Below are positions 54,534 through 63,991 of a stretch of 64,000 bases of DNA, in pieces. Source of the stretch: an uncultured Vibrio sp. Lineage in GTDB: Bacteria > Pseudomonadota > Gammaproteobacteria > Enterobacterales > Vibrionaceae. The notes below the pieces were generated by a model. It was not told where the DNA came from. It saw only the letters and a program-made list of their open reading frames with translations, and did not search any database. Position numbers and translations under genes: made by a program. Where the stretch lies: the NCBI GenBank assembly GCA_947504195.1, contig CANNGN010000003.1, forward strand, positions 186,001 to 250,000. The letters are read 5' to 3'. The number at the start of each line of letters is the position of its first letter. The stretch's first letter is position 1.

Positions 54534-55253
54534 TTAATTCCTTGGACAATTACTGCATAGCTTACCATCGGTTTTTTTATAGACAAAACAACAACTTTTA
54601 CGGGTAAAATCGATTTCAACACCATTTTGTGCAATGACAAAACTCCCCTCAGGCGTTGCAGGCAACCCGAACGCGGCTAACCACAAATGAGACTGTTGAA
54701 GTACGTAGTCTGGGGATAATAACGTTGGACTGTATTTTTTCAATTGCAATAGTGCTGTAAGCAATATATCTCCTAACAGAGCTTGCATAAAATGAGGGCG
54801 ACAACGATAGGCATCATCGAGTAACTCTCGATAATATTCGAAGCTTTGACTGAGTTCTTTGCCCACAAGCTCAATCAAACGCTCTGTCGATTCAAAGTGG
54901 AATGTGATGGACGAGAAATACATGCCACGCAATTCAGTTCCTCTTCGTCCCTGTTTAAACTCAGAAAAACTGGGCACATGGTGCAGTCCATAAATACTCA
55001 CCAAGGCAGCATAAATAGGTTGCCAAACAAGCAGTGTGCAAGTTCGAGTAAGCCAATAGCTATTATCCGCTTCTGGATGCAATAGTTTTAAATGCTGGTA
55101 TAAGTCGGTAACAACTTTCTGATCTCGTTCCCAATTTTCAGGAATATTTGTTAACAAGAAATCTTCTTCCTGATCTTGGAAATTCATGTCCGGCAAAAAG
55201 GATTGAGTTAACTGTTTGAGCTGCGTCGCTAAAAGCGAGTCATTGTGTTTCAT
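54534..55253 (-). CDS. fhuF: Siderophore-iron reductase FhuF
   Basis: The 239-residue protein ends in CCFVYKKTDGKLCSNCPRN, the C-C-x10-C-x2-C pattern that binds a 2Fe-2S cluster in FhuF. FhuF reduces ferric hydroxamate complexes in the cytoplasm to free the iron. It follows fhuB by 25 bases as the last gene of the receptor-fhuC-D-B-F operon. It converges with the ABC pair 33 bases away. Confidence 0.92.
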   Translation of the reverse strand: MKHNDSLLATQLKQLTQSFLPDMNFQDQEEDFLLTNIPENWERDQKVVTDLYQHLKLLHPEADNSYWLTRTCTLLVWQPIYAALVSIYGLHHVPSFSEFKQGRRGTELRGMYFSSITFHFESTERLIELVGKELSQSFEYYRELLDDAYRCRPHFMQALLGDILLTALLQLKKYSPTLLSPDYVLQQSHLWLAAFGLPATPEGSFVIAQNGVEIDFTRKSCCFVYKKTDGKLCSNCPRN

Positions 55254-55278
55254 TATTTAGATTCACCATTGTATCCGA

Positions 55279-57198
55279 CTATGCTTTTCGATAAGCGACA
55301 AGCAGCAGCATAAGAAAATACGCGCTACCAATTACCGACACCATCAGCCCTGCAGGAATCTCATTCGGCGACATAATACTACGCCCTAAATAATCGGCCC
55401 ACACTAACAAGATCGCTCCTGTCATTCCTGATGCCGGTAGCAAGTGGCTGTGCCTAGATAAACCAAATAGTCGAGCGCAATGTGGAGCAAGTAACCCCAC
55501 AAAGCTAATTGCACCGATATTCGAAACGCATATAGCCGTCATCACGGCCGCCACACTGAGTAATACGATCCTTTGTCGTTGTAAATGCACCCCTAAGGTT
55601 CGAGGTAAGACTTCTCCTAAACTGAGTAAATCTAAATGACGTAAACTTGGCAAAATAACCACGAAAGACAAAGTAAGTGTCAGCAACAATATTAATAACT
55701 GCTCGCTTGAAGCTCCATAAGTCGTACCTGCTAACCACATCATGGTTACCGACGCCGTTGAGGTACCAAAGGTCAACAATATCTGAGTAGCCGTGCCTGC
55801 AAATGCAGTAATCACAATCCCGAATAGAGCAAGCTGTGACACACTCAGTTGTTGTTTAATTCCCCAAGACAGTAACCCTATCACAATACCGGAGCCAGCA
55901 AGAGCAGCTACCATTAAGAGAACCTGATCGGCCGCAGGGTAAACCACCAAAACGCAGGCGATGATTAAAATAGCAAATGCACTCACACCTGATATATCTG
56001 GACTCGCCATCGGGTTTTTAAACAATGTTTGCAACAATGCGCCAGCGCACGCCAGACCTACCCCCCCAAGCGCAGCCAACATCACGCGTATATTAACCCA
56101 ATTCGCCCCTTCTTCATTCCCGGAAGCCAAACACACGTATAATGTGATGATGAGTAGTACGCTTAAAACCGTTAACGTCCTCTTAGGAGACCAATGGAGC
56201 AAGGGTTTTAACGCAATATTTTGATTTTCCGTTGCTGCGAGCACGCGCCCAGAGCGTTGAAACAACAAATAAATAAAGTAAGGCGCTCCTAATAAGGCAG
56301 TGAAAGCACCGGTCGGCAGTCGATACCCCAAAAACAACAAGCTTCTTGAACACCATTCAGCAAACAATACGAGCACTGAACCTATGATTATGGTTAATAA
56401 CCATTGCCCCAAGAAATGACGACCACTAAGTTTAGACTTGGTAATCATCAGCCTAGTTAAATGTGGGGCCATCAAACCAACAAAGCCTATCATTCCCACT
56501 ATCGATGTCGCCAATGCTGCTTGGGTAATCGCCAGCAATAGGATAATCCAACGCCAACGTTTAACCGATAACCCTAAACGCGCTGCATGGGTATCGCCCA
56601 AGATAAATAATGCCAATTTCGGTAGGACTGCGAGAGTCAGTAGCAGGCTTACTAACATCGGCAAAACGGTATGTTCCAATGTATGACTGCTGGTTTGTAA
56701 CACTTGCCCGCTGCCCCAAAGGAATAAGCCATCCATTTGATTTTCAAAATACAGAATAAAGAGCGACGAAAACGCGCCGGCGCTGAGACCAAGCGTCATT
56801 CCAATCAATACAACAGGAAGTTTTCCACCACCAATTAATTGACTCAATAACAACACGAAAAACGAAAGCAACAACGCACCAACTAGCGCACCACTCCAAA
56901 CAAAAACAAGCGTTGCTTCGGGCACAAATACTCGTATTAGTACAGCTCCAAGCAACGCACCAGACGCGATACCCAGAGTAGAGGGAGACGCAAAATCATT
57001 ATCCAGCGTCGTTTGAATCAATAGTCCAGAGCTACCTAACAGTGCTCCCGTTAATAAAGCGATCAATGCTGTCGGTAGCCACACGTTATCGCGCATGATC
57101 TGACTAAGAGTCGGGTCACTAACATCGGGATGAAACGTTAAGTACCCAAAAACTAACAGCGAGACCAAAAACAAATTGATAGAAAGCAATTTAGTCAT
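55279..57198 (-). CDS. fhuB: Ferric-hydroxamate ABC permease, second copy
   Basis: The 639-residue protein is again a fused pair of FecCD permease halves, with GSSGLLIQTTLDNDFASPST and GALLQTLFKNPMASPDISGV as the two GxxxQ regions and FVGLMAPH/FVGLLAPH docking segments. It differs widely from the copy at 33354-35321, so it is a separate system, not a recent duplicate. It overlaps the fhuD stop by eight bases. Confidence 0.92.
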   Translation of the reverse strand: MTKLLSINLFLVSLLVFGYLTFHPDVSDPTLSQIMRDNVWLPTALIALLTGALLGSSGLLIQTTLDNDFASPSTLGIASGALLGAVLIRVFVPEATLVFVWSGALVGALLLSFFVLLLSQLIGGGKLPVVLIGMTLGLSAGAFSSLFILYFENQMDGLFLWGSGQVLQTSSHTLEHTVLPMLVSLLLTLAVLPKLALFILGDTHAARLGLSVKRWRWIILLLAITQAALATSIVGMIGFVGLMAPHLTRLMITKSKLSGRHFLGQWLLTIIIGSVLVLFAEWCSRSLLFLGYRLPTGAFTALLGAPYFIYLLFQRSGRVLAATENQNIALKPLLHWSPKRTLTVLSVLLIITLYVCLASGNEEGANWVNIRVMLAALGGVGLACAGALLQTLFKNPMASPDISGVSAFAILIIACVLVVYPAADQVLLMVAALAGSGIVIGLLSWGIKQQLSVSQLALFGIVITAFAGTATQILLTFGTSTASVTMMWLAGTTYGASSEQLLILLLTLTLSFVVILPSLRHLDLLSLGEVLPRTLGVHLQRQRIVLLSVAAVMTAICVSNIGAISFVGLLAPHCARLFGLSRHSHLLPASGMTGAILLVWADYLGRSIMSPNEIPAGLMVSVIGSAYFLMLLLVAYRKA

Positions 57199-58132
57199 TA
57201 GATTGAGCCTGCCAAGTGAGTAACGACTGGGTAAATGCTTGCGCCATTTTTAAGCTAGACAGCGGGCCACCAAAACTAAAAAGAGGTTCAACACTTGAAT
57301 GATTATTTTGTTGCATGAAGGGTAAGTGAGGCCAAACCGGCGATGTCGTCATTCTTTCGCTATCAACCTGATTTCCCGCCAATATTAAATGTGTATTGGT
57401 TAATGCTGGAAGCTGCTCTAATTGTAGATGAGTGAAATCTTTGCCCGGTAATGCCGAATTCCAGGTGTAATCTAAACCCAGTTGTTGTGCGATTTCTCCT
57501 GCTAGGCTGCGATCACTAAACATTCTTAGCCCATACCCCATGCCGACAAATTTCCCGAAGCTAACCGGAAGGTTCTCCAAATTCGCTTGCGAAAGTTGAT
57601 GACTTAATTGACTCAATTTCTCTCTCATCGACGCAACAATACTTTGAGCTTTAGCTTCTTCATCAACCGCCTTAGAAATCGCAAAAAACACCCGTTGTGA
57701 GGTGTCGAAATAGCTAAAGTTGGGTTGAGACACATCACCAAATTGTTGATATAGCAACGTGGGTGCAATTTTCTCAAGTGCTTCGAGTATATGACGGTGA
57801 CGAAATTCGTATCCCACGATAAGGTCTGGCTTTAACGCTGCTATAACCGCGAGGTTAGGTTCTTGACGGCGACCTACCTCGGTAACAGAACGCGGCAGTT
57901 CTGGGGTGTTTGTCTGCCACTTTCGGTAACCGTTTCCTTCGGTTACTCCGAGGGGAACCACATCGAGTGTCAGCAGCATTTCAGCAACCGTCCAATTTAA
58001 TGCCACAACTTTTTTTGCTGGCTTAGTCACATCGATGCAAGTCGTTAAGCAAACGGAGCTTGATGCCAGCGAATAAGAAGCCTGAGCCAAACACATACTC
58101 AGAAAAAGCAGACGCAATACCAACACTTTCAC
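57191..58132 (-). CDS. fhuD: Periplasmic ferric-siderophore binding protein, second copy
   Basis: The 313-residue precursor has a signal peptide of about 23 residues and a FhuD-type fold (VVALNWTVAEMLLTLDVVPL, then LKPDLIVGYEF and FSFGGPLSS). Two cysteines near the mature N-terminus (CLTTC) may form a disulfide. Coupled by overlap to fhuC upstream and fhuB downstream. Confidence 0.9.
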   Translation of the reverse strand: MKVLVLRLLFLSMCLAQASYSLASSSVCLTTCIDVTKPAKKVVALNWTVAEMLLTLDVVPLGVTEGNGYRKWQTNTPELPRSVTEVGRRQEPNLAVIAALKPDLIVGYEFRHRHILEALEKIAPTLLYQQFGDVSQPNFSYFDTSQRVFFAISKAVDEEAKAQSIVASMREKLSQLSHQLSQANLENLPVSFGKFVGMGYGLRMFSDRSLAGEIAQQLGLDYTWNSALPGKDFTHLQLEQLPALTNTHLILAGNQVDSERMTTSPVWPHLPFMQQNNHSSVEPLFSFGGPLSSLKMAQAFTQSLLTWQAQSND

Positions 58133-58905
58133 CTCTGTTCCTCAGGCCACAACACGTGTTGATTACCAAGAGAATGCATCTTCATTGGGGTTTGATAAAC
58201 CTCGCTGACGTCTTGCGGGTTCACGACCTGATTAACCTCTCCTTGATTAATGATTTTTCCGTCATTAATCAAAATGGCATTGTCGCTAAATAAGCGAGCT
58301 TGATTTAGGTCGTGTAACACCCAGACGATGGTCTTATTTTGTTCTTTGTTTAAACGACGAACGATGTTTAAAAGGGTCAACTGATGAGAGATATCGAGCC
58401 AAGATGTGGGTTCGTCGAGCATAATGATATCGGTATTTTGAGCCAATATCATAGCCAGCCAACTGCGCTGTAATTCTCCACCAGACAAATCCGTTAAAAA
58501 CCGATTCGAGTAACAGGTAATGCCCGTTTCACTCATTGCCCAATCGATGATTTCCTTGTCTTCTTGGGCAACACGTTGATACCACGGACGATGAGGATGT
58601 CGGCCAAAGGTCACTAAATCCTGTACCGTTAAGGTCGCTGGAACCGGGTTTCGTTGCGGCAACATCGCCAGTTGTTTAGACAATTTCGAAGGACTAATAC
58701 TCGATAACGCTTGCTGATTAAGTAATATTTGTCCTGTAGTTGGCGGTGTTAGCCCACACAACAGAGAGAGTAACGTGCTTTTGCCTGAGCCATTCGGCCC
58801 AAGCAAAGCGGTCACAGAACCAGACTCGATGTCACCGGTCATCTCTTTCAAGATCGCTTTTCCACCAAGTTGAAGAGAAAGCTTGGAAAAATGGAACAAT
58901 GACAT
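58129..58905 (-). CDS. fhuC: Ferric-siderophore ABC ATPase, second copy
   Basis: The 258-residue ATPase has Walker A GPNGSGKST (about 36-44), LSGGELQRSW, Walker B IIMLDEPTSWLD and His in VLHDLNQ. Trp replaces the usual Ala in the D-loop region (TSWLD), a FhuC-type trait. It starts three bases after the receptor stop. Confidence 0.92.
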   Translation of the reverse strand: MSLFHFSKLSLQLGGKAILKEMTGDIESGSVTALLGPNGSGKSTLLSLLCGLTPPTTGQILLNQQALSSISPSKLSKQLAMLPQRNPVPATLTVQDLVTFGRHPHRPWYQRVAQEDKEIIDWAMSETGITCYSNRFLTDLSGGELQRSWLAMILAQNTDIIMLDEPTSWLDISHQLTLLNIVRRLNKEQNKTIVWVLHDLNQARLFSDNAILINDGKIINQGEVNQVVNPQDVSEVYQTPMKMHSLGNQHVLWPEEQR

Positions 58906-58908
58906 TCC

Positions 58909-61074
58909 CTAGAACTCTAAATTATAAGTGACTGCGAACGTTCTTCCTTTACCCTTAAAGCTAACCAAGCTCTCGTTGTAACCGCTATAGAGCATTTGGG
59001 CACGCTGAGACCAAAGCGTGTAGTAGTCTTTATTTAGTACGTTTTGTATTCCAAAACTTACTTTGCCAACAGGAAGTGAGTAATAAGAGCTTAAATGCAC
59101 CAAAGAATAACCTTCAAGTTCACCACCATCGTCGTCGTGATAATTTGCAATGGTTTGCAACTGTAGATCTGCGCCATAATCGTAATTATCATAACCAGCT
59201 CGTAGCAATGCATTCGATGGGCTAGCAGTTTCAGCAGCTAAATTCGACCAACTGCCATCAGACTTGGTTTCACTTTCGATCAGATGGCCTTGTAATCCAA
59301 CGTACCATTCGTCAGTGAAGTGATAATTGAGTTGCCCTTCGAGACCATAAATTCGTTTTTGATCATCATTAACGATAATGGCATAGGTGCTCGAGTCATA
59401 AGAGGTTGTTTTATCGGACAACGAATAGTACATCGCCAATTGGGTTTCAATTTTATCTTGCGCTAAGCGCCAGCCCAGCTCAAGAGAATTTGTTGTAACG
59501 CCTTCTAATTCATTATCAGCAACAGAAATGCTGCTGACTAACGTCGAACCACTGTATGTACCGTTACCGTAGTATTTAGCAGGATCAGGGATTTCAAAGC
59601 CTTGGCTAAAATTAGCCCATAGCTGTTGATTATCATTCACATTGTAAATACTACCTAAGTTGGCTAACCACTCCGTATAATGAGTCGTTCCACCCTCGAT
59701 TTCATCTGCAGCATCACCGTATATCAGCTGTTGTGAGATTCCGGTGTAGTCTCCGATTTCATGCCCAATGTATTGAAACCTTAATCCACCAGAAACTCTT
59801 AGATCTTGGTTAACTTGCCATTCAGCTTGTGAGAATACGCCTATCTTCTGTGTCTCGACATCTGGGTAGCGTTGGACGGTATCAGTCTGAGTAAAAGAGG
59901 TACCGCCAGACAAAAAAGCGGAAGTAATATCATAGACGAGCCAGTCAGCAGAAAATGACTCCTTCGAGGCATCAATACCGTAGTTCAATTCAACGTCACC
60001 AATCTCTTTACTGAGTACGACTTTTGCGCCGAGAATGTCTGTTTCCTGTAACGAGGCTCCATATAAGTAGTAAGAACCATTGCTGTTATAAGGATCAAAA
60101 GAAGGAAACGGGAAGAACTGCATTGATTCGTTACGATAATAAGCTTGGGCCAGCATTGAGTGCCCCAACACATTTTTATTGCTGTATTGAACGTTGACCA
60201 TCACACGCTCGGTGCTCGGTTGGTCGTCCAAATCTAACTCATCACTGATCGTGATTTCATCGCTACCCGTGGCTTTGGTTAACAAAACACCAAGATCTGG
60301 TGTGTAGTCAGTATCCTGTTTGCTACTGTAATACTGCGCTGCTACTGAAACAGCTTGATTTTGATCCGGTTCAAATTCAACGTTCGCCATCACATCAATA
60401 ATTTCGTTGAATTGCATATCGGTTTGAGTGATGTCTGGTAAGATCATCTCTCCATTTGCATCATAGCTTGCACCACTTCCTTCGTAAGACGCTGACAAAC
60501 GACCTCGCAACTGTTCGCTACCGCCAGAGATAGCCACTGCTATGCTTTTAGTTCCATCATCACTGTCTTGAAAACTCGACGTTGCGCCTACTTGCAACTC
60601 TACCTTCGCTTCACCTACAGACGATTTCTTCGTGATGATGTTAATGATCCCACCGGATGCACCTGCACCATAGATAGATGTTGCGCCCGAAAGCACCTCT
60701 ACTCTTTCAACGTTAAACGGCGAAATACTATCAAGCTGACGACTGATCGAACGGGTTGAATTGAGTGATACACCATCAATCATAATCAATGCCGATCGGC
60801 CACGCATATTCTGAGCGTAGTTTGTTCTGCTCTCTCCACCAAAATCATAACCGGGAATTAATCGCCCCAAAGCGACCTTCAAATCAGCGCCAGTATTTAT
60901 CTCTTTTGTTAGCTGATCATGATCAACAACCCACATTGTTGCGGCAACATCAGAAATCGTTTTATCCGCGCTGTTGGCGGTAACGATAATCGTATCGAGA
61001 TTACTTTCAGCCTGTGTCGAAAGCGTAAATAGTACCAAAGCAAGAGGCGTAAGTTTGGTGGTTAAGTTATTCAT
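58909..61074 (-). CDS. TonB-dependent siderophore receptor, IutA-like
   Basis: The 721-residue outer-membrane receptor has a short signal peptide (about 1-22), the plug domain and a 22-strand barrel ending in Phe (VTYNLEF). Plug phrases DLKVALGRLIPGYDF, SRTNYAQNMRGRSALIMIDG and RQLDSISPFNVERVEVLSGA closely resemble the aerobactin receptor IutA. No perfect TonB box was picked out, though LDTIIVTANS at the mature N-terminus is the likely one. First gene of the operon with fhuC-D-B-F, under a strong Fur box. Ligand is probably a citrate-hydroxamate siderophore. Confidence 0.9.
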   Translation of the reverse strand: MNNLTTKLTPLALVLFTLSTQAESNLDTIIVTANSADKTISDVAATMWVVDHDQLTKEINTGADLKVALGRLIPGYDFGGESRTNYAQNMRGRSALIMIDGVSLNSTRSISRQLDSISPFNVERVEVLSGATSIYGAGASGGIINIITKKSSVGEAKVELQVGATSSFQDSDDGTKSIAVAISGGSEQLRGRLSASYEGSGASYDANGEMILPDITQTDMQFNEIIDVMANVEFEPDQNQAVSVAAQYYSSKQDTDYTPDLGVLLTKATGSDEITISDELDLDDQPSTERVMVNVQYSNKNVLGHSMLAQAYYRNESMQFFPFPSFDPYNSNGSYYLYGASLQETDILGAKVVLSKEIGDVELNYGIDASKESFSADWLVYDITSAFLSGGTSFTQTDTVQRYPDVETQKIGVFSQAEWQVNQDLRVSGGLRFQYIGHEIGDYTGISQQLIYGDAADEIEGGTTHYTEWLANLGSIYNVNDNQQLWANFSQGFEIPDPAKYYGNGTYSGSTLVSSISVADNELEGVTTNSLELGWRLAQDKIETQLAMYYSLSDKTTSYDSSTYAIIVNDDQKRIYGLEGQLNYHFTDEWYVGLQGHLIESETKSDGSWSNLAAETASPSNALLRAGYDNYDYGADLQLQTIANYHDDDGGELEGYSLVHLSSYYSLPVGKVSFGIQNVLNKDYYTLWSQRAQMLYSGYNESLVSFKGKGRTFAVTYNLEF

Positions 61075-61252
61075 TTTATTCCTTCAATTCATGAATACTG
61101 CAGATTATGGCAAGCCTCAACTGATCAAAACGTACGATATCCGTTTTAATCGAATGACCATGTCAATTCCATTGAGAAGTTTGGCTTTAGTTCGAAGTTC
61201 TTAAGGAAAGAAACTCATTCTTATCCAGATGATGCAGCATTATTCAAACACT

Positions 61253-61277
61253 AATGATAATAATTTGTATTATCATT
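61253..61277. promoter_or_regulatory. Fur box upstream of the IutA-like receptor
   Basis: Perfect ten-base arms AATGATAATA and TATTATCATT surround ATTTG, a near-ideal Fur-binding site about 180 bases upstream of the receptor ATG. It would repress the whole receptor-fhuCDBF operon when iron is plentiful. The remaining intergenic stretch 61075-61394 has no gene. Confidence 0.8.
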
Positions 61278-61394
61278 GATCGTTTGTGATATTCCTGTCA
61301 ATCATTTCTCGAGGAAATTGAACGGTTTTGAAAGCAAAGATTCTAAGCAATTGATTCACATATTGAATCAATTGCCTCATAGATACAGTAAGAG

Positions 61395-61802
61395 TTATTT
61401 ATTGAAAGGAATTTCAGCTTCTAAAGCAGGTTTGATATCGATGAGTTTCGTCCCTGTTAAGCAATCCAAGCCTTTAACAAAGATCTCTCCATACTCGATT
61501 TTTTCGATTGGAAGCACGGCGATGCCAATAGGATTAGGCCGGTGAGGTGAGCGTAAGGCAAACGTCCCTCTTTGTGTCGCTCCATCTCTGCTCATTTGCT
61601 TCAAAAGGTTTCGGTCTGTTCCTTCAAACCAATAGACAAGTAGAATTTCTTGGCCAGCATGTAATCCAGATAACCCAACTTGGTAACCTTCATAAAGAAC
61701 AATTTTACATAGAGGCCCATCAGGTTGAATAGTATGAGGGCAATCAGCCATATATTGATAAGGCGTTAATATATGACCGATAAAATTGAGTTCAGCGTTC
61801 AT
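61395..61802 (-). CDS. trmO: TrmO-type tRNA methyltransferase, short form
   Basis: The 135-residue protein is the core TsaA/TrmO domain, which uses SAM to N6-methylate the t6A37 of tRNA-Thr. Conserved blocks are RSPHRPNPIGIAVLPIEKIE and DCLTGTKLIDIKPALE. E. coli TrmO is about 235 residues; this one lacks the C-terminal extension, so it belongs to the short group seen in many bacteria and archaea, and its exact target is less sure. Confidence 0.82.
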   Translation of the reverse strand: MNAELNFIGHILTPYQYMADCPHTIQPDGPLCKIVLYEGYQVGLSGLHAGQEILLVYWFEGTDRNLLKQMSRDGATQRGTFALRSPHRPNPIGIAVLPIEKIEYGEIFVKGLDCLTGTKLIDIKPALEAEIPFNK

Positions 61803-62128
61803 TTATACCTCCCCAACCGTGTCGATTTTAACGATAAACATTCTCAATGCTAAAATGGATGGTATTCAGATCACGACCCCTCACGAATCGATAAAAACTT
61901 GAACATCACTCAATTGCATCAAATATCATCTAACATTAACACTAAATGTGATCTTCTTTCCATAATTTAAAGGGTAAAAGTATTCAGTTAGAATTGAATA
62001 ACATCAGAAAAAATCAGATACAACAAAGATAAGTTAGGCAGAGGAGTTGGAATACTGAGCGGGGGAAACACGCTGATAAAATCACTGTACCCCCTTTTTT
62101 CGAAGCACTATCATATAGTTGCAACTGA
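61803..62128. other. Intergenic stretch with no recognised feature
   Basis: About 325 AT-rich bases between the TrmO gene and a small unknown gene, both on the minus strand. It presumably holds the TrmO promoter. I see no gene or clear hairpin. Confidence 0.4.
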
Positions 62129-62344
62129 TTAGCAGTAGTCACCTGCACTGGCGAGATCTTCCCCATCCCAGCACCGTTCGATATCAACATAACCATATTT
62201 TTCTTTTGGATTTCGGTCGACAAGAATTCCTGACAACTCCGATTCATGCTTCAATTCGTAATCTCCATTTTCATAAGTCACAACAAACTTATCCGAGGTG
62301 TTATCGAATAACATCACAGCACGTTTGTTAAATTGAGTGGTCAT
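62129..62344 (-). CDS. Small acidic protein of unknown function
   Basis: A 71-residue acidic protein starting MTTQFNKRAVMLFDN, with no signal or membrane segment. I do not recognise a family. The ATG at this point is preceded by GGAGA; an earlier in-frame start would add five residues. Its codon use looks ordinary and it stands alone in its stretch, which supports it as real. Confidence 0.55.
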   Translation of the reverse strand: MTTQFNKRAVMLFDNTSDKFVVTYENGDYELKHESELSGILVDRNPKEKYGYVDIERCWDGEDLASAGDYC

Positions 62345-62501
62345 TGTACATATCTCCAAAAGGTAATTTCATTGAATAAAATGTACGACAAAAATGCACT
62401 CAATCGAACCCTATCGATATGAAAGCTGTTCCCGTTGATGAGACTATGCAACAAACTTACCCAGCTGCGCTTATGACAAAGCAATACATGAAGAAGTCAT
62501 G

Positions 62502-63425
62502 TTAACCTGAACGGTAAGCAAGCCCATTGGTAAAAGAGATCACCTCCAAAGGGGTAAAAGACAATGTTATCCCTGTTTTATCTTGGGTGTTGTTTTTGAG
62601 CGTTTTGGACAACAAATTATCCCAATGTATGTCACTCTGAACCATAATTTGCAGCCCATCACCATGCTGCCAATCGACAAACAACAAGCTTGCACTAGGA
62701 TTTAGATGTAAGTTACCAAGCGTATTATAAAACCCATTGCCAACGTAATCTTCGACCAATAATTGCCCACTATCATTAATCTTTACAAACCCCGGTTTCC
62801 CGCCACGGTGAGAGATATCTGCACCCCGATTATTTAAAGTTTTTCCATCATTGAAACGACTGGCGATAAAAAATGTATCAGCATTGGTTATGATATCGAG
62901 GTCTTTCTCATTGAATTGATGGCGAGTTTGAGTAGAGAATTCACCATAATGGCGATTGGTTAATAACGTCTTAGGTTGAATATACTTAGGGCAATTACCA
63001 TAACTTTGAAGTACTTTTACTTTAATTATTTTTTGACCAACATCGACCACGATAACATTGACTCGATTACGCCTTTTCGTTTCAAACTCGATTCCCAACA
63101 AACCAATCCTATCGCCAACATCAACAAAATCTGGTAAAAAATCACCCATGGTATTTTGGGTATTTATCACCAATTCAGTATCCGATGGCGATTGAATAAA
63201 CCCTACAGCACCAAATAGGACACTGGCTTGAGCAAGAGAACGGTGATCGTCATAACCAATAAATATCATCGTCAACGATTCAAAAAAATCACGGTGTTGC
63301 TGAGGCATAAATTGACGAATGAACTTAGGACCGATTTGGGCCATCAGCTGATCCGTACCTACCTTTTTCTGGACACTTAACTCGCCCTCATGCCATATAG
63401 GTGAAGATTCATTCGCCATAGCCAT
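62502..63425 (-). CDS. Pyridoxamine-phosphate-oxidase-like flavoprotein
   Basis: The 307-residue protein resembles the PNPOx-like split-barrel FMN family that includes large bacterial proteins with the phrase FIASRFNDGKTLNNRGADIS followed by SHRGGKPGFVKI. Family members bind FMN or related cofactors and are often redox or detoxification enzymes. It begins next to the VOC gene stop, so the two are co-transcribed. The substrate is unknown. Confidence 0.82.
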   Translation of the reverse strand: MAMANESSPIWHEGELSVQKKVGTDQLMAQIGPKFIRQFMPQQHRDFFESLTMIFIGYDDHRSLAQASVLFGAVGFIQSPSDTELVINTQNTMGDFLPDFVDVGDRIGLLGIEFETKRRNRVNVIVVDVGQKIIKVKVLQSYGNCPKYIQPKTLLTNRHYGEFSTQTRHQFNEKDLDIITNADTFFIASRFNDGKTLNNRGADISHRGGKPGFVKINDSGQLLVEDYVGNGFYNTLGNLHLNPSASLLFVDWQHGDGLQIMVQSDIHWDNLLSKTLKNNTQDKTGITLSFTPLEVISFTNGLAYRSG

Positions 63426-63428
63426 CAA

Positions 63429-63863
63429 TTAACCACAAATCAATTCAAGTCGAATGCCACCTGGAATCGCACACATCATATGATGCAGAGGTGTTCCAGC
63501 CAGAGCTTCCGGTGCAAACTCAACGTCAACATCTTCGCGCAACTTAAACTGCTCGTTCAAAGCTTCGAGCTGTTCCAAACTCTCAACTTTAAGCGCAAAG
63601 TGGTGCAATCCGACATTCTGTTGGCGATTAAATTCTACCTGATTATTACTCTCTTTTATTTGCCATAGAGTCAGCATTACCGTGCCATCAGAGACAAAGA
63701 TTGCTGGGTAATCGGGTTTTCCACCTACTTGTGTAAAGTTAAGTAGTTCGATAAAGAACGCCGCCGTGGTTTCAATATTTGGCACACTTAATCCAAGGTG
63801 ATGAATACCACCCGTACTAATGTTTTCCCCAGTTGGCGTTTGGTTTGGAGTTGGATGACACAT
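63429..63863 (-). CDS. VOC/glyoxalase-family protein
   Basis: The 144-residue protein is a two-module VOC domain: GGIHHLGLSVPNIETTAAFF starts the first unit and NVGLHHFALKVESLEQLEAL the second, with a closing GGIRLELICG. His residues at the start of each unit and the final Glu fit metal ligands. The ATG preceded by AAAGG was chosen. First gene of the VOC/PNPOx pair, under two palindromic operators. Confidence 0.85.
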   Translation of the reverse strand: MCHPTPNQTPTGENISTGGIHHLGLSVPNIETTAAFFIELLNFTQVGGKPDYPAIFVSDGTVMLTLWQIKESNNQVEFNRQQNVGLHHFALKVESLEQLEALNEQFKLREDVDVEFAPEALAGTPLHHMMCAIPGGIRLELICG

Positions 63864-63898
63864 AACACGCACCTTTAAATAAGTTAAATAAAACAAGA

Positions 63899-63916
63899 GT
63901 GAACAGATCTGTCTAC
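63899..63916. promoter_or_regulatory. Palindromic operator 1 upstream of the VOC/PNPOx pair
   Basis: GTGAACAGATCTGTCTAC is a near-perfect 18-bp palindrome (rules GT..ACAGATCTGT..AC) 36 bases upstream of the VOC start. It is repeated almost exactly 25 bases further on, a typical TetR-type arrangement. Confidence 0.65.
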
Positions 63917-63923
63917 ACTATAG

Positions 63924-63941
63924 GTGAACAGATTTGTTTAC
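63924..63941. promoter_or_regulatory. Palindromic operator 2 in the divergent region
   Basis: GTGAACAGATTTGTTTAC matches operator 1 at 15 of 18 positions and starts 25 bases from it. It lies between the VOC gene and the plus-strand gene that begins at the right edge, so it can serve both. Confidence 0.65.
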
Positions 63942-63991
63942 GTCAAGTTAAAACGCGTTATAATTTGAATAAGTCAATGAGGCAGAATTAT

